Positions 35,592-48,700 are shown, counted from the stretch's first letter. The stretch is 64,000 nt of DNA from Lolium rigidum (GCF_022539505.1 NC_061512.1:251364510-251428509), one strand, 5' to 3'. Notes: generated by a model from the sequence alone, not told the origin. Numbers and translations: made by a program.

Positions 35592-38500
35592 GCTTCTTGT
35601 CTCCAAAGCGTCGCATAGCTTGCTTCACCGGTTTGGGCCCCGGATTTATGTTGAGGTAGTGCTCGGCGAGTTCCCTAGGTACTCCGGACATGTCAGAAGG
35701 TTGCCATGCGAAGATATCCATTTTAGCGCGGAGGAACTCGACGAGCGCGTCTTCCTATTTGGGGTCCATGTTGGCTCCGACCGAAACCTGCTTGGAAGAG
35801 TCGCCTGGGATGAGGTCGTGCTTCTTGGTTTCTATCGCGGCCTTGAAGGAGGTTTTCTGCTCGGAGATCTGCTTCTTGGTGGTCTGCATCTCGGTCGGAT
35901 CCACCGCGGCTGCAGTAGCCTTTCGGCTCTTCTCCGGATATCACGGACTCGCGAAGGCGGCTTCGCCTAACTCGCACTCATGAGCCTTCTTGTAGTCTCC
36001 GGATACGGTAATCATACCTTTAGGACCCGGAATCTTGAGCTTGTTGTAGATGTAGCACGCTCTTGCGTGGAACTTGTGGTAGGTGGGCCTGCCGAAGATG
36101 ACGTGATAGGAGCTCTTGAAGGGCACAACTTCAAACGTGATCTTCTCTTGGCGGAAGTTATGAACATCGCCAAAAGCCACGGGAAGTGTTATGCTACCGA
36201 GGGAATTCGCCTTCTTACCCGGAACCACGCCATGAAACTCAGTGTTGCTGTGTTTGAGCTGTTCCTTGGTGAGGTTCATCCGCTCTAGAGTCTCCAGGTA
36301 CATGATGTTCAGACTGGCCCCACCATCCATGAGGCACTTGGAGAAGTCATACCCGTCTATGCGGGGACTTACAACCAAGGCGTAGCATTCTTTTGGCACA
36401 ACGGCAGGGTGATCCTCCCTGTCAAATGTGCACGGGACTTCCGACCACCTGACATACTGCGGCACAGCCAGAACTGTGGCGTTCAGGATCCGGGTAGCCG
36501 ACTTGGTAGCGCGGACTGTTGGGGTTCCGAGGAAAGTGTGGTAAGCCCCCACGCTCTTTTTCTCGAATGGGTTGGATTTACCTCGCGGATCCGGCCTTGG
36601 GATCCGGCGAGTTATCATCCTCATCCATCGCCTCGGAACTATCATCTTCTTTGTCCTTGTTCTTTCCCTTGCCACCTTTGCCGCGTGGGCGGTGCTTCCG
36701 GGCGCGCTTGTATCCTGCCTCCGGGTCATTCTTTAGATCATTGACCCACTTGCAGTTGCGGTTGGTGTGAGTGGACTTTCCCGTAGCCGGATCCAGATGG
36801 GCCAGGCAAGGCATGTCTCCGTACTCCTCATAGGTTTGCGGGGCGCGGGATCCGCCAGCTGTGACCTCGGAGGTATGCTGCTGACCCCTGCCGGCTCCGC
36901 CTCCGCGTCCGCGTCCTCTGCCGCCTCCTGAACCTCCGCGTTGAAACGCCATGGCGATCATCTCGGATCCGCCACTCTTCTGGTCATCAGGGTTCTTGCG
37001 CTTATGGCTGCTGCTGCTACCATTGTCACGGTTCTTCTTTTGCTGATGCAGGGGGATTGCTGTGGCTGCGAGATCACCGCTCGCGTCATCATCGGCGGCG
37101 AGTGTGATCGCTGGCGATGGTGATCATGTCGTCCAACGTCAGTTGATTTGCATTGACCAAGCAAGTTAGCTTGTGTCGCAGCAAACCTCCTCGCTGCAAG
37201 CCCCCAATGAAGGCGTGCATTGCTGTGCGGTTGTCAACGTTCTCGCACTCGTTTCTGCATGCCAACCATCGGGTGAGGAAATTCCTCGATGTTTCGCTCT
37301 TCTTCTGGATACATGCCTGCAGGTCGCTTGTTGTGGCAGGTCTCTTGTATGTGCCCTCGAAGTGTTTCTCGAAAGCGTTCTTCGAGTCGAACCGGCAAAA
37401 GATGGAATTTTTCTCGAGGTCGCCGAGCCGGATCCGGGCTGGACCTACAAGGTACAAGCGAAGCATGCGGCGAGCGATGTTAGGGGTTCCTCCGGCAAAG
37501 GTTACGAGCATTGTAGTAATCCTCAATCCGAGTATCCGGCCTTTCGGTGCCATCATAATGCTTCAGGTTTCCGGGTAGCTTGAGGTTCATCCTTGGCTTT
37601 GGTTCCTCTCGAATCATCCTGCCAAAGCACTTCGGACCAATGTAGTCGGTTCTGTATTCGTTGAGGCGATCCCGTGCGTCGCGTGAGCCGTGGCGAGGAG
37701 ACTTTGAGCGAGAGCGAGATCTTCGACCGTTGCCTCCGCCTCCATCTCCGCCGCCACCGCTAGGTGGTGGTGAGGGAGACCTGCGAGGTGGGCGGTGCGA
37801 TTTCTTGCTTCCGCCGTCTGACTCTCCTCGGCCTTCCTGGTGCTGGCTCCGGCTTCTGTAGCTGCCTTCGCCGTGGCGTTGGCTGCCCTGGTCATTCCGG
37901 CGAGGCTCCGGGTCGCGGCTCCGGCGAGGCTCTGGGTCCCGCTCCTCGTTCCGACTCCTCCTGGGCTCGGTCTCACGAACATTGTTCTGGTTCCGGCGAG
38001 GTTCCGGCGAGCGCTCCCTGCCTCTGTTTCTTGGCAGCACGTTGTTGCGGATAACAATCCCACCATGCCCTGGGGGCCTGGTGTTTCCGGCTGGACTACG
38101 GCGGCGAGGGGGTCGCGGGTAACCGTTGGGAGGAGGAGAGGGGTTGCGGTACTTGTCCTGTCCAGAGTACATTGCATCCTTTCCCTTTCTTGGATCTGAC
38201 GGTGGCGTCTTTGATGGTACGGGGATCGGATTTGGGTGTTCCCTGGCTTTCCTTCTGCGCTCCGAGGATCCGGTGTGTGATTCGTCATCGGGTCGCCGAT
38301 CAGCGCGGGCGTCCTTCTGCGCGGTAGATATACAGTTATCCGGATTGGATTCCAACCTGCGCGAAGTATCCGCCTTGCTTTGCTGCTGCATTGCTGAAGC
38401 GACGAGTGTGCGAAGATAGTTGATATCAACCTCTTCGTCCTTCTTCTGCGAGTAGTTCCGCAGCTTTTAGCATGTTGTCCTTTGGGGTTTCCGGCGGTCG

Positions 38501-39638
38501 GTGCTCGGCGGGCGTGGCGAAGTTGATCTCGCGAGGCGGGATTGCTTCTCTAACAATTCGATCGGCCTCCGCCTGCGCATAGGTCATCTTTACTTCCCAC
38601 TCTTTCGCCATGCCCTTGACCTGCTCGAGTGTAGCAGCAATTTCGCGATCCTGTCTGTCGAAAGTTTCCGCCAGACCTGCAGCTTGTTCCCTTTCTTCCC
38701 TTAATGCGGCTTCGGTATCAGCGAGCTTCTTGGCTGTGGCCAGCATTTCCTGTCTGGTGGCCTCTAGAGCCTCCAAATCTGCGGCGTCGCCCGGGGTTAT
38801 AGGTTTGTTAAGAACTGCTCGCGCCACCATCTCCTCAGCTGACAGGATTTCCTCCGAGGAAGAATCCCTGTGGGGTCGCACCCGAGACATTGGAGATCCT
38901 TGGTGGGATGGTTGAGGGTCAGATTGGCTGGTTGGTTCTTCAGATCCAGTTTGTCCTTGCGCTGCTATCGTTGCGAGAACCTGCTTAGGCTGGGCGGAGT
39001 CGACTTCAGGCTGATCACTGTATCCGTATTCCCTTATCTTGCGAACGAAGTCATCAGACTCCATGGAGGGGGTATCTCCCGAAATTGGGCTCAGATTGCC
39101 CAAAATCGACTCTTCAACCGGAGTTTCGCTTTCTCCGACAAGCTCAGCCTGATCCGGATCCGTGTTGTGTTCCGGTGCTTCTACCTGCTCAGGACCAGCT
39201 CCGTCTTCTTGAGGGGCGGTTCCGGCGGTATGGGCCAAGAAGTGTATGAAGTGGCACCTCTGCTTCTCTAACACCTGGGAGACCCAGGCGGATCTGCATT
39301 GGTCTTCCACCGTTGTTTCCTGCTCAGGGGCGGATTGGGTGGGCTTTGAAATTTCCAGATCTAAGGCGGAGTCTTCCTTGGGAAGCTCCTGCATCTCGAG
39401 ATCGGATCTTCGCGACGGCGTCCAGCTCGCGGCGGTCGCGTCCGCGTTACTTACCGGTGGGTTTCCGTCGGAATCGACGGTTTCCCCGATGAAGATGTGT
39501 ATGCCGCCAAGCTGGGACGATGGAGAGCTTGACGGGGTTTGTCCTAGCCGGAATCCAGCACTCATCCGGAGGGACGATCGGCGGATTCCCGGCGTAAAGG
39601 ACGCGCCCCACGGCGATGGTGTCGTCGTAGCTTCCCAT
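35592..39638 (-). pseudogene. gag-pol of element C (gag, protease, start of RT)
   Basis: The frame opens MGSYDDTIAVGR at 39638 and shifts at about 39520 to the frame running to 38426. It continues through an Arg/Ser/Pro-rich linker (38391-37600) into a gag core (37560-37089: FEGTYKRPATTSDL, SRNFLTRWLACRNEC, FIGGL). A Gly/Arg stretch and a Cys/His cluster (CLAHL..THTNRNC, about 36800) follow. Protease has the active site Asp-Gly-Gly-Ala-Ser (about 36325) and HVIFGRPTYHKF. Beyond 35941 the frame shifts; the residues leading into reverse transcriptase (FAWQPSDM, YLNINPG, AMRRFGDKK) are recognisable down to 35592, where D cuts in. Several frameshifts make it a pseudogene. Confidence 0.85.
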
Positions 39639-39703
39639 GGCGGAACCCTCCCGGTTCCCGGCCTCCGGACGCCACGAGCCCCATGGTGGGCGCCAAGCGT
39701 CGT

Positions 39704-40261
39704 TGCCTAATCGACGGTACCCGGAGGAGGGATCCTCACGAGGGGAGAAGAAGTAGGGGCCATAGGGCGGAGTGCTCTCGGGACGGTGGTACGCGAGTTA
39801 CCCGGCTTCGGAACACCTGCACGATGACAGGGCCTACTGCTGCTTGTCTGGAATTATCTGGGCGCTTTCGCGTTGTTACAATGAGTTGTGGTTGTGAACG
39901 TGCCTCTAGGGCTCCCAGGATCCGGCTTATAAAGGCGCACGGATCTAGGGTTTACATGGAGAGTCCTAGCCGGAATACAAGTCGCCTAACTATAGTACAA
40001 AGCCTTGCCATGTACGTCAAGGATCCGCCTTCCTTCTAGGTCACGCTGGATCCGGATACTTCATGGGCCTTCACGGATCCGGCCTCCTTCGTAGGTCGGT
40101 TAGGATCCGGCTCCTCGTTCTGAGGCTCGGACTTCATCCTTCACGATCTACAGCAACTGGGCCGCCCGATGGGCCACATGCCTCACCACCAACTATGGGC
40201 CACCCGGGCTTGCTGGATCTAGGCCATGCCGTTGATATACCCATAAAGTATACCCACAACA
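39704..40261 (-). mobile_element. 5' LTR of element C
   Basis: The 558-bp LTR on minus runs TGTTGTGGGTATAC to GATTAGGCA. A primer-site-like TGGCGCCCACCATGG follows inside at about 39680-39694 on minus. Only this LTR of the pair is in the assembly. Confidence 0.85.
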
Positions 40262-40321
40262 CTATCCTTGATTATAAAGAGAGACACATTAATGCACAAG
40301 AATGCACTCACAATTTGCAGG

Positions 40322-41228
40322 AACCGGTGGAAGAAGAAATTGATGAACCTGAAAGCTCATTGGATGAAAAAGAGGAGGAAATTGATGAACACGAAAGCTC
40401 ATTGGATGAAAAAGAAGAGGAGAGTGACGAACAAAAGGAGGAAGAATGGATTAGCTACCCATGCCAACCTTCTAATGAGAGTAACTCTTTATCTCTTACA
40501 CTATTTGATTGTCCTCCATGCTTACCGAAAGAGGTTGAATGTTATGTTCTGTGGATTCTCTTGAAATATTCCCTATGAGTAAAACTTGTGAGAATAATTA
40601 TGCTACTGTTATTTATGATACTCCATGCTACTTTGATAAATCTTATGATAATGCTTTGTTTGAGCCTGATGTCGAAATTCATGGTACAAAAGAATTTTGC
40701 TTGGCAAATGTTTATGATAAAGCTCTAGATGATGGTCCTATGTTACTTGATAATATTAATTGTGCTACTAATGAAAATGGGATTGGAGAGTTCTTGACTT
40801 ATTCTATGAGTCCCATATCTCTTGAGATTGATCAACTACCTTGTTATATTATTAATAAAAGTAAGTTTGAAAGTTTTAATTCCACTATTCTTGAACTTGA
40901 TGAAAATTATGTGTTTGGAAATCATGAAAAGTATGCTGCATGTGATAGTTATATTGTTGAGTTTGTTCATGAAGCTACTGAAAATTATTATGAGAGAGGA
41001 AAATATGGTTGTAGAAATTTTCATGGTACTAATACACCTCTCTATATGTTGAAATTGTTGAAGTTACACTTGTTCTATCTTCTTATGCTTGTCACTTTGT
41101 TCTTCATGAATTTATTTGTGTACAAGATTTCTTTTCATAGGAAGCATGTTAGACTTAAATGTGTTTTGAATTTGCTTTTTGGTGCTCTCTTTTGCTTCAA
41201 ATACTATTTCTTGCGAGTGCATCATTAA
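40322..41228 (+). pseudogene. env-like 3' ORF of Athila-type element B, frameshifted
   Basis: This frame lies between pol (missing) and the 3' non-coding region, the place of the env-like ORF in Athila elements. The first part is acidic with a 42-bp tandem repeat (ESSLDEKEEE, 40336-40440). A frameshift near 40540 leads into a 229-codon frame with CYFDKSYD and LPCYIIN. The C-terminus has two hydrophobic segments (about 41050-41125 and 41160-41215), predicted membrane spans. I see no cleavage site or signal peptide. Function is unproven even in intact relatives; the 5' end of the ORF may have been cut by C at 40261. Confidence 0.65.
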
Positions 41229-43660
41229 AACTGCTGAGCCCATCTTAACGGCTATAAAGAAAGCAACTTCTTGGGAGATAACCCATGTGTTATTTTGCTA
41301 CAGTACTTTGTTTTATATTTGTGTCTTGGAAGTTGTTTACTACTGTAGCAACCGCTCCTTATCTTAGTTTTGTGTTTTGTTGTGCCAAGTGAAGCCTCTA
41401 ATCGAAGGTTGATACTAGATTTGGATTTCACGCGCAGAAACGATTTCTATCTCGTCACGAATACTGGGCTGTTTTCTCCGTAGACAAATCAGAAAATATG
41501 CCAATGTACGTGTGTGTTCCTCGGATATGTACGCAACTTTCATTAGTTTTGAGTTTTCCGATTTGAGCAACGAAGTATTTATTTAAAATTCGTCTTTACT
41601 TGGTCTGTCTGTTTTGGCAGATTCTGTCTCTATTTTTTGCATTGTCTCTTGTGGACTTTAAGCGAGGTTTTCTAGACGTAGAGGGCTGTAGCTAATGTTT
41701 TATTGAGTTCTTGCAATGTGCCACTACAGGACCAAGGTGGATTCAAATTTTTTGAGTACTAACCCATTTAATGAAGTTTATGAGAAGTTTGGTGTGAAGG
41801 AAGTTTTCAAGGGTCAAGAGAGGAGGATGATATATGATCAAGAAGAGTGAAAAGTCTAAGCTTGGGGATGCCCCCGTGGTTCATCCTCGCATATTTCAAG
41901 AAGACCCAAGCGTCTAAGCTTGGGGATGCCCAAGGCATCCCCTTCTTCATCAACTTATCGAGTTCCTCCCCTGAAACTATATTTTTATTCGGTCACATCT
42001 TATGTGCTTTACTTGGAGCGTCTGTGTGTTTATTTTTGTTTTTGTTTGAATAAATTCGGATCCTAGCAATCCTTGTTTGGGAGAGAGACACGCTCCGCTT
42101 TTTCATATGAACACTTGTGTTCTTCGTTTTACTTTTAATGTTCAATGATAAAAGTTGGAAACTACAATACTTATTATTATTTGGTTGGAAGAAGAAAATG
42201 CCTCATATGTCTTGGATAATTTGACACTTGGCAATTGTTTTGAGCTCTCAAATAGATTAAGTTTTTTCATGTAGTTTAAACCTATTAGTGGAGAACTACT
42301 GTAGAGCTTGTTGAAATTGGTTTGCATAATTGATCTCTCTTAAGGTCTAGATATTTTCTGGTAAAGTGTTTGAGCAACAAGGAAGACAGTGTAGAGTATT
42401 ATAATGCTTGCAATATGTTCTTATGTAAGTTTTGTTGTACCGGTTCATACTTGTGTTTGCTTCGAATAGCCTTGCTAGCCTAAACCTTGTATGCGAGAGG
42501 GAATGCTTCTCGTGCATCCAAATCCTTGAGCCAAAAACTATGCCATTCGTGTCCACCATACCTACCTACTATGTGGTATTTCCTGCCATTCCAAAGTAAA
42601 TTGCTTGAGTGCTACCTTTAAACAATTCAAAATGCTTCTCAATTTGTGTTAATGTTTTATAGCTCATGAGGAAGTATGTGGTGTTTATCTTTCAATCATG
42701 TTGGGCAACTTTCACCAATGGACTAGTGGCTTCATCCGCTTATCCAATAATTTTGCAAAAAGAGCTGGCAATGGGATTCCCAGTCCCAAATTAATTAACC
42801 TAAATAGACACTCCTCCATGGTATGTGATTGTTGGACGGCACCCGAAGGATTCGGTTAGCCATGGCTTGTGTAAGCAAAGGTTGGGAGGAGTGTCATCAT
42901 AATAAAACTAAAATAAAAAGGCACTCCTTCATGGTATGAGATTGTTGGCGGGCACCCGAGGATTCGGTTAGCCATGGTTTGTGAAAGAAAGGTTGGAAGG
43001 AGTGCCACCCAAAAATAAAAATAAAATGGGAGCCGCTCTTTGAAGGTTTGTCTGGCAAGGGGGTTAGAGTGCCCACTACCATTCGTTGACAACAACAAAC
43101 ACCTCTCAAAACTTTACTTTTGTGCTCTCTTTATGTTTTCAAAACCAAAGCTCTAGCACAAATATAGCAATCAATGCTTTCCTCTGCGAAGGGCCATTCT
43201 TTTACTTTATGTTGAGTCGAGTATACCTACTTCCTTCCATCTTAGAAGCAAACACTTGTGTTAAGCTGTGCATTGATTCTTACATACTTGCATATTTGCA
43301 TTCATCATATTACTTTGTGTTGATAATTATCCATGAGATATGCATGTTGAAAGTTGAAAGCAACCGCTGAAACTTATATCTTCCTTTGTGTTGCTTCGAT
43401 GCCTTCACTTTGAATCTATTGCTTTATGAGTTAACTCTTGTGCAATCTTTTGATGCTTGTCTTGAAAGTACTATTCATGAAAAGTTTTGCTATATGTTAT
43501 CTATTTGTTAGCAACTATAGATCATTGCCTTGAGTCACTTCATTCATTTCATATGTTTTGTAATAGTATGATCAAGGTTATGTAAGTAGCATGTCACTAC
43601 GAAATTATTCTTTTTATCGTTTACCTGCTCGGGACGAGCGAGAACTAAGCTTGGGGATGC
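41229..43660 (+). other. 3' non-coding region of element B
   Basis: Shares blocks with D and E, including GGAAGTTGTTTACTACTGTAGC, the hairpin at 41922-41942 and AAGCTTGGGGATGC at about 41858, 41914 and before the LTR at 43647-43660. Around 42790-43070 a CTCCTYCATGGTATGAGATTG-like block is tandemly repeated (two copies about 110 bp apart), absent from D and E. Confidence 0.7.
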
Positions 43661-45203
43661 TGATACGTCCCCGACGTATCCATAATTTCTGTCGTTCCAT
43701 GCTTGTTTTATGACAATACTTACATGTTTTGCTTGCACTTTATGATGATTTCATGCATTTTCCGGAACTAACCTATTAACGAGATGCCACGGTGCCGGTT
43801 CTGTTTTCTGCTGTTTTTGGTTCCGAGAAAGGCTATTCGGGCAATATTCTCGGAATTGGACGAAATCAACGCCAAACCTCCTATTTTTCCCGGAAGGCTC
43901 CGGAACACCGAAGAAGAGTCGGAGGAGAGCCGAGGGGCCCCACACCATAGGGCCGCGCGGGCCGGACCCGGCCGCGCCGGCCTAGGGTGAGGCCACCCTG
44001 TCGACCCTCTGCGCCGCCTCTTCGCCTATATAACCCCTTTCGACCTAAAAACACGGTACCTTTTGACGAAACTCCGAGAAAGACTCCGGGGCGCCGCCGC
44101 CATCGCGAAACTCCAATTCGGGGACAGAAGTCTCTCGTTCCGGCACCTCGCCGGGACGGGGAAGTGCCCCCGAAGCCATCTCCATCGACGCCACCGCCTC
44201 CATCATGCTCCGTGAGTAGTTTCCCCATGGACTACGGGTTCTAGCCGTAGCTAGTTGGTATTCTCTCCCCCATGTACTTCAATACAATGATCTCATGAGC
44301 TGCCTTACATGATTGAGATTCATCTGATGTAATCGGTGTTGTGTTTGTTGGGATCCGATGGATGATACATTATGATTAGTCTATCTATAAAGTTTGTGAA
44401 GTTATTGTTGCTGCAATCTTGTTGTGTTTAATGCTTGTCACTAGGGCCCGAGTGCCATGATCTCAGATCTGAACATGTTATTACTTCATCATGATATTCA
44501 TTGTTTATGGTCTTATCTACAAGTTGTATGCACATGTCACTGTCCGGAACCAAAGGCCCCGAAGTGACAGAAATCGGGACAACCGGAGGGGATGGCGGTG
44601 ATGTGAGGATCACATGTTTTCACCAAGTGTTAATGCTTTGCTCCGGTACTCTATTAAAAGGAGTACCTTAATATCCAGTGAGATTCCCTTGAGGCCCGAC
44701 TGCCACCGGCTGGTAGGACAAAAGATGTTGTGCAAGTTTCTCATTGCAAGCACGTACGACTATATATGGAAAACATGCCTACATGATTAATAAGCTGGAT
44801 GTTCTAACTTAATGCTTTGAATCCTATCAATTGCCCAACTGTAATTTGTTCACCCAACAGTTGTTATTGGAGAGTTACCACTAGTGTAGATAGCTGGGAA
44901 CCCCGGTCCATCTTTCATCATCATATACTCGTTCTACATGTCATTGGAAGTAGTATCAACTATTTTCTGGTGCCATTGCCTCTGTGTTACTATTACTGCT
45001 GCTGTGTTACTATTACTATTGCTCCCATATTACTGCTGCTTTCACATCACCCCTGTTACTAGTGCTTTTCCAGGTGCAGCTGAATTGACAACTCAGTTGT
45101 TAAGGCTTATAAGTATTCTTTACCTCCCCTTGTGTCGAATCAATAAATTTGGGTTTTACTTCCCTCGAAGACTGTTGCGATCCCCTATACTTGTGGGTTA
45201 TCA
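43661..45203 (+). mobile_element. 3' LTR of element B
   Basis: This 1543-bp LTR begins TGATACGTCCCCGACG and ends CTTGTGGGTTATCA, followed by the GTGTT duplication. It is related to the D/E LTR at its 5' half but differs in the 3' third. CCTATATAA at about 44024-44032 is a plausible TATA box. Confidence 0.9.
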
Positions 45204-45712
45204 GTGTTCCACCTATATAATGAGGGAGAGAGGGAGGGGGCCGGCCACCGCACCAGCCGCACCACCCAAGGGCACCAAGGCTGGCGCCCCTCTCCCCAAA
45301 CCCTAGCCGCCCCCTCCTCCAACTTCTCCCGTATAGCTTAGGCGAAGCCCTACCGGAGATCTCCACCACCACCGACACCACGCCGTCATGCTGTCGGGAT
45401 TCCGAGGAGGATCTAGTACTTCTGCTGCCCGCTGGAACGGAGAGAAGGACGTCGTCATCAACACCGAACGTGTGACCGAGTACGGAGGTGCTGCCCGACT
45501 GTGGCACCGTCAAGATCTTCTATGCGCTTTTGAAAGCGGCAAGTGATCGACTACATCAACAACGAGATCTAATTACGTAGGTTTTGGAATCTTCGAGGGT
45601 TTGTCTCATCTTCATCTCGTTGCTACCATCTACTAGATTGGATCTTGGCTTGTTATTTGTTCTTGCGGTAGAATTTTTTTTATTTTCTATGCTACGAATC
45701 CCATCAACCGGG

Positions 45713-48700
45713 CCTGGGGCCGACGGTGGCCGGAGGATTTCTTGGCGATGGGCGTCGTACCAAGCCCTCGTCTCCTCGTCCATGTTGGCTTCGTTGCCGC
45801 TGATCAGGAACGCCAGGTCGGTGTTCCTCTTCTTCGCCGTGGAGGTTTCCGTGAGCAAGGCAATCTGGATGCCCTGGTTGGCGAGCATCGCCTTCCACCG
45901 CACGTCGTGCTTGTCGTCCCTCCCGGCGGCGTGCGCCCTCGCGTCAGCCCAGCACTTGTCGAAGGACACCTGCAACCTGTCAGCTGGATGGTCGGCCTTC
46001 TTCTGCTCTTTCAGCTTCTTCTGGCCGAGCTTGGGGCAGCCCGCCGATGCGGCAGGTGCTGGATCCTCGGGTTGTACTGCTCGCCCTTGTTATTGGCGAG
46101 ATTCTTGCGCACCGCCTTCCACTTGTCGCACTCCTCGATGCGGGCGAACATGTTGAGGTACTTGAACATCTGGTCATCGTTGTCGTCCGCGTACATGTCG
46201 AGTGCCCGCCGCATCTGCAAAAACAGGCCGACGATTCAAGATTACCGTGAGCCACGACGATGTATAGTCTACGGAGGAACCACGGCGAGTGAGCATACCT
46301 TTGCTTCAAAGTCCTCGCCGCTCACAACATGTTTGTCAAGCTCCTCCTCTATGTTGTGCCACTTGCTGCACGCCGCCTGAATGATCCCCCAATGGGTGCC
46401 CATTGCCTTGTCGCTTCATTCCATCACCGTCTTGTTGAAGTATGGATCGACGAGTTTGCGCTCGTCGAATGCCACCTTGACCCGCTGCCAGTATGTGTCG
46501 TAGTTCTGATTGGCGCCGGTGATGTCGTTCATAGACACGGTCTTCCAAGCTTTGGCGAGGCACTCCTCTTCTTTGCCCGTCCATTTGATCCGTGGCTCGG
46601 CTGGCGGCGAGTTCTTCTTCCTTTTCTTCTCCCCTTGGACGGCGCCTACGTGCGTTCAGGCTCTTCCTCTTCGTCGACGTCCTGGTCGAGGTAGGTTTGC
46701 TCATCTTCTTCGTAGATGTCTTGGGTATCGTCGTTCTCATCGTGGTGATCGTGGTCGAGGTTGACGCCGCCCCGCGACGCGATGACTTCCGTCGCCCTTG
46801 CCTCCTCTTGTGTGAAGAAACTCGGGCTCGACGCGGCGTCCATGGAGCCCTACGTGATCATCTCGTGCATCACAGGCTCATTCGGCGGCGGCATCCCGGG
46901 GTTGGAGAAGGAGAGCGGCCCACGTCGTAGGGTAGGCGAGATGCCCTCGTACATTGCACCGTCGTACGCCGGCGGTGACGGCGTAAACCCCGCCATGCCA
47001 GCGGCGTATGTGTCATGGAACATGGTCGTGGCTGGCAACGCCGGCGAGAAGGAAGGAGAGCCGATCATACCTTGGGTCGGTGATACGTCTCAAACGTATC
47101 TATAATTTCTTATGTTCCATGCTAGTTTTATGACAATACTCACATGTTTTATATACACTTTACATCATTTTGATGCATTTTCCGGTGCTAACCTATTAAC
47201 AAGATGCCGAAGCGCCGGTTCTCGTTTTCTGCTGTTTTTGGTTTCGGAAATCCTACACAGAAATATTCTCGGAATTGGACGAAACAAAAGCCCACGGTCT
47301 TATTTTCCACGGAGCCTTCCAGAACACCGAAGAGGAGACGAAGAGGGGCCACGAGGCGGCCACCCCACATGGCGGCGCGGTGGGGCCCCTGCCCGCGCCG
47401 ACCTATGGGGTGGGTCCCTCGGGCGCCCCCGACTCTGCCCCTTCGCCTATTTATTCCTTCCGTCGCGAAAACCCTAGTACCGGGAGCCACGATACGAGAA
47501 AAGTTCCAGAGACGTCGCCGCCATCAACCCTACCTCGGGGGGTTTTGAAGATCGCCTCCGGCACCCTGCCGGAGAGGGGAATCATCACCGGAGGGCTCTA
47601 CATCACCATGCCCGCCTCCGGACTGATGCGTGAGTAGTTCATCCTTGGACTATGGGTCCATAGCAGTAGCTAGATGGTTGTCTTCTCCTCTTGTGCTATC
47701 ATGTTTAGATCTTGTGAGCTGCCTATCATGATCAAGATCATCTATTTGTAATGCTACATGTTGTGTTTGTTGGGATCCGATGAATATGGAATACTATGTC
47801 AAGTTGATTATCGATCTATCATATATGTGTTATTTATGTTCTTGCATGCTCTCCGTTGCAAGTAGAGGCTCGCGGCCAAGTTGATACTTGTGACTCCAAG
47901 AGGGAGTATTTATGCTCGATAGTGGGTTCATGCCTCCATTGAATCTGGGACAGTGAGAGAAAGTTCTAAGGTTGTGGATGTGTTGTTGCCACTAGGGATA
48001 AAACATCAATGCTTTGTCTAAGGATATTTGTATTGTTTACATTACGCATAGTACTTAATGCAATTGTCTGTTGTTTGCAACTTAATACTTGGAAGGGGTG
48101 CGGATGCTAACCCGAAGGTGGACTTTTTAGGCATAGATGCATGCTTGGATAGCGGTCTATGTTCTTTGTCGTAATGCCCTAAGTAAATCTCATAGTAGTC
48201 ATCATGATATGTATGTGCATTGTTATGCCCTCTCTATTTGTCAATTGCCCAACTGTAATTTGTTCACCCAACATGCTATTTATCTTATTGGAGAGACACC
48301 ACTAATGAACTATGGACCCCGGTCCATTCTTTTACATCTGAAATACAACCTACTGCAATCATTGTTCTCTCGTTGTTCTTTGCAAGCAAACATCATTCTC
48401 CACACCATACGTTTAATCCTTTGTTTACAGCAAGCCGGTGAGATTGACAACCTCACCTGTTTAGTTGGGGCAAAGTATTTTGATTGTGTTGTGCAGGTTC
48501 CACGTTGGCGCCGGAATCCCCGGTGTTGCGCCGCACTACACTCCTTCACCAACAACCTTCACGTGGCCTTCATCTCCTACTGGTTTGATAACCTTGGTTT
48601 CTTACTGAGGGAAAACTTGCTGCTGTACGCATCACACCTTCCTCTTGGGGTTCCCAACGGACGTGTGCTTCACGCGTCATCAGTCGGCCATGGCCCGGGG

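Larger units (their letters stand above)
35592..40261 (-). mobile_element. Tat-type gypsy element C, 3' half missing
   Basis: Read on minus: 5' LTR 40261-39704, primer site, gag, nucleocapsid, protease and the first part of reverse transcriptase, then interruption by D at 35596. Continuation should lie left of 27431 but the N gap is there. The host of C is B's internal region (B resumes at 40262). Confidence 0.88.
27319..45203 (+). mobile_element. Athila-type gypsy element B, interrupted, 5' half in gap
   Basis: The first eight bases TGATACGT (27319-27326) run into the N gap. The 3' end is an LTR closing TGGGTTATCA at 45203. GTGTT flanks both sides (27314-27318 and 45204-45208), so these are two ends of one insertion. 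Visible internal sequence is 40262-43660. The rest of the 5' LTR, leader, gag and pol are not in the assembly. Nested within are elements C and D. Confidence 0.85.
26060..45707 (+). mobile_element. solo LTR A1 of Angela/BARE-like copia, split by element B
   Basis: The LTR runs 26060-27318 and resumes at 45209-45707, about 1758 bp in all, close to the lengths of its relatives H and J. It starts TGTTGGAGATATGCC, ends CCCATCA, and is flanked by ACCGG at 26055-26059 and 45708-45712. With no internal domain next to either end, this is a solo LTR left by recombination between the two LTRs of a former element. Element B sits inside, just upstream of the LTR TATA region (CACCTATATAA, 45210). Confidence 0.88.

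Noticed and set aside
35723..39710. Plus-strand frames opposite element C
   Set aside because: Shadows of the minus-strand gag-pol, which has recognisable gag and protease motifs.
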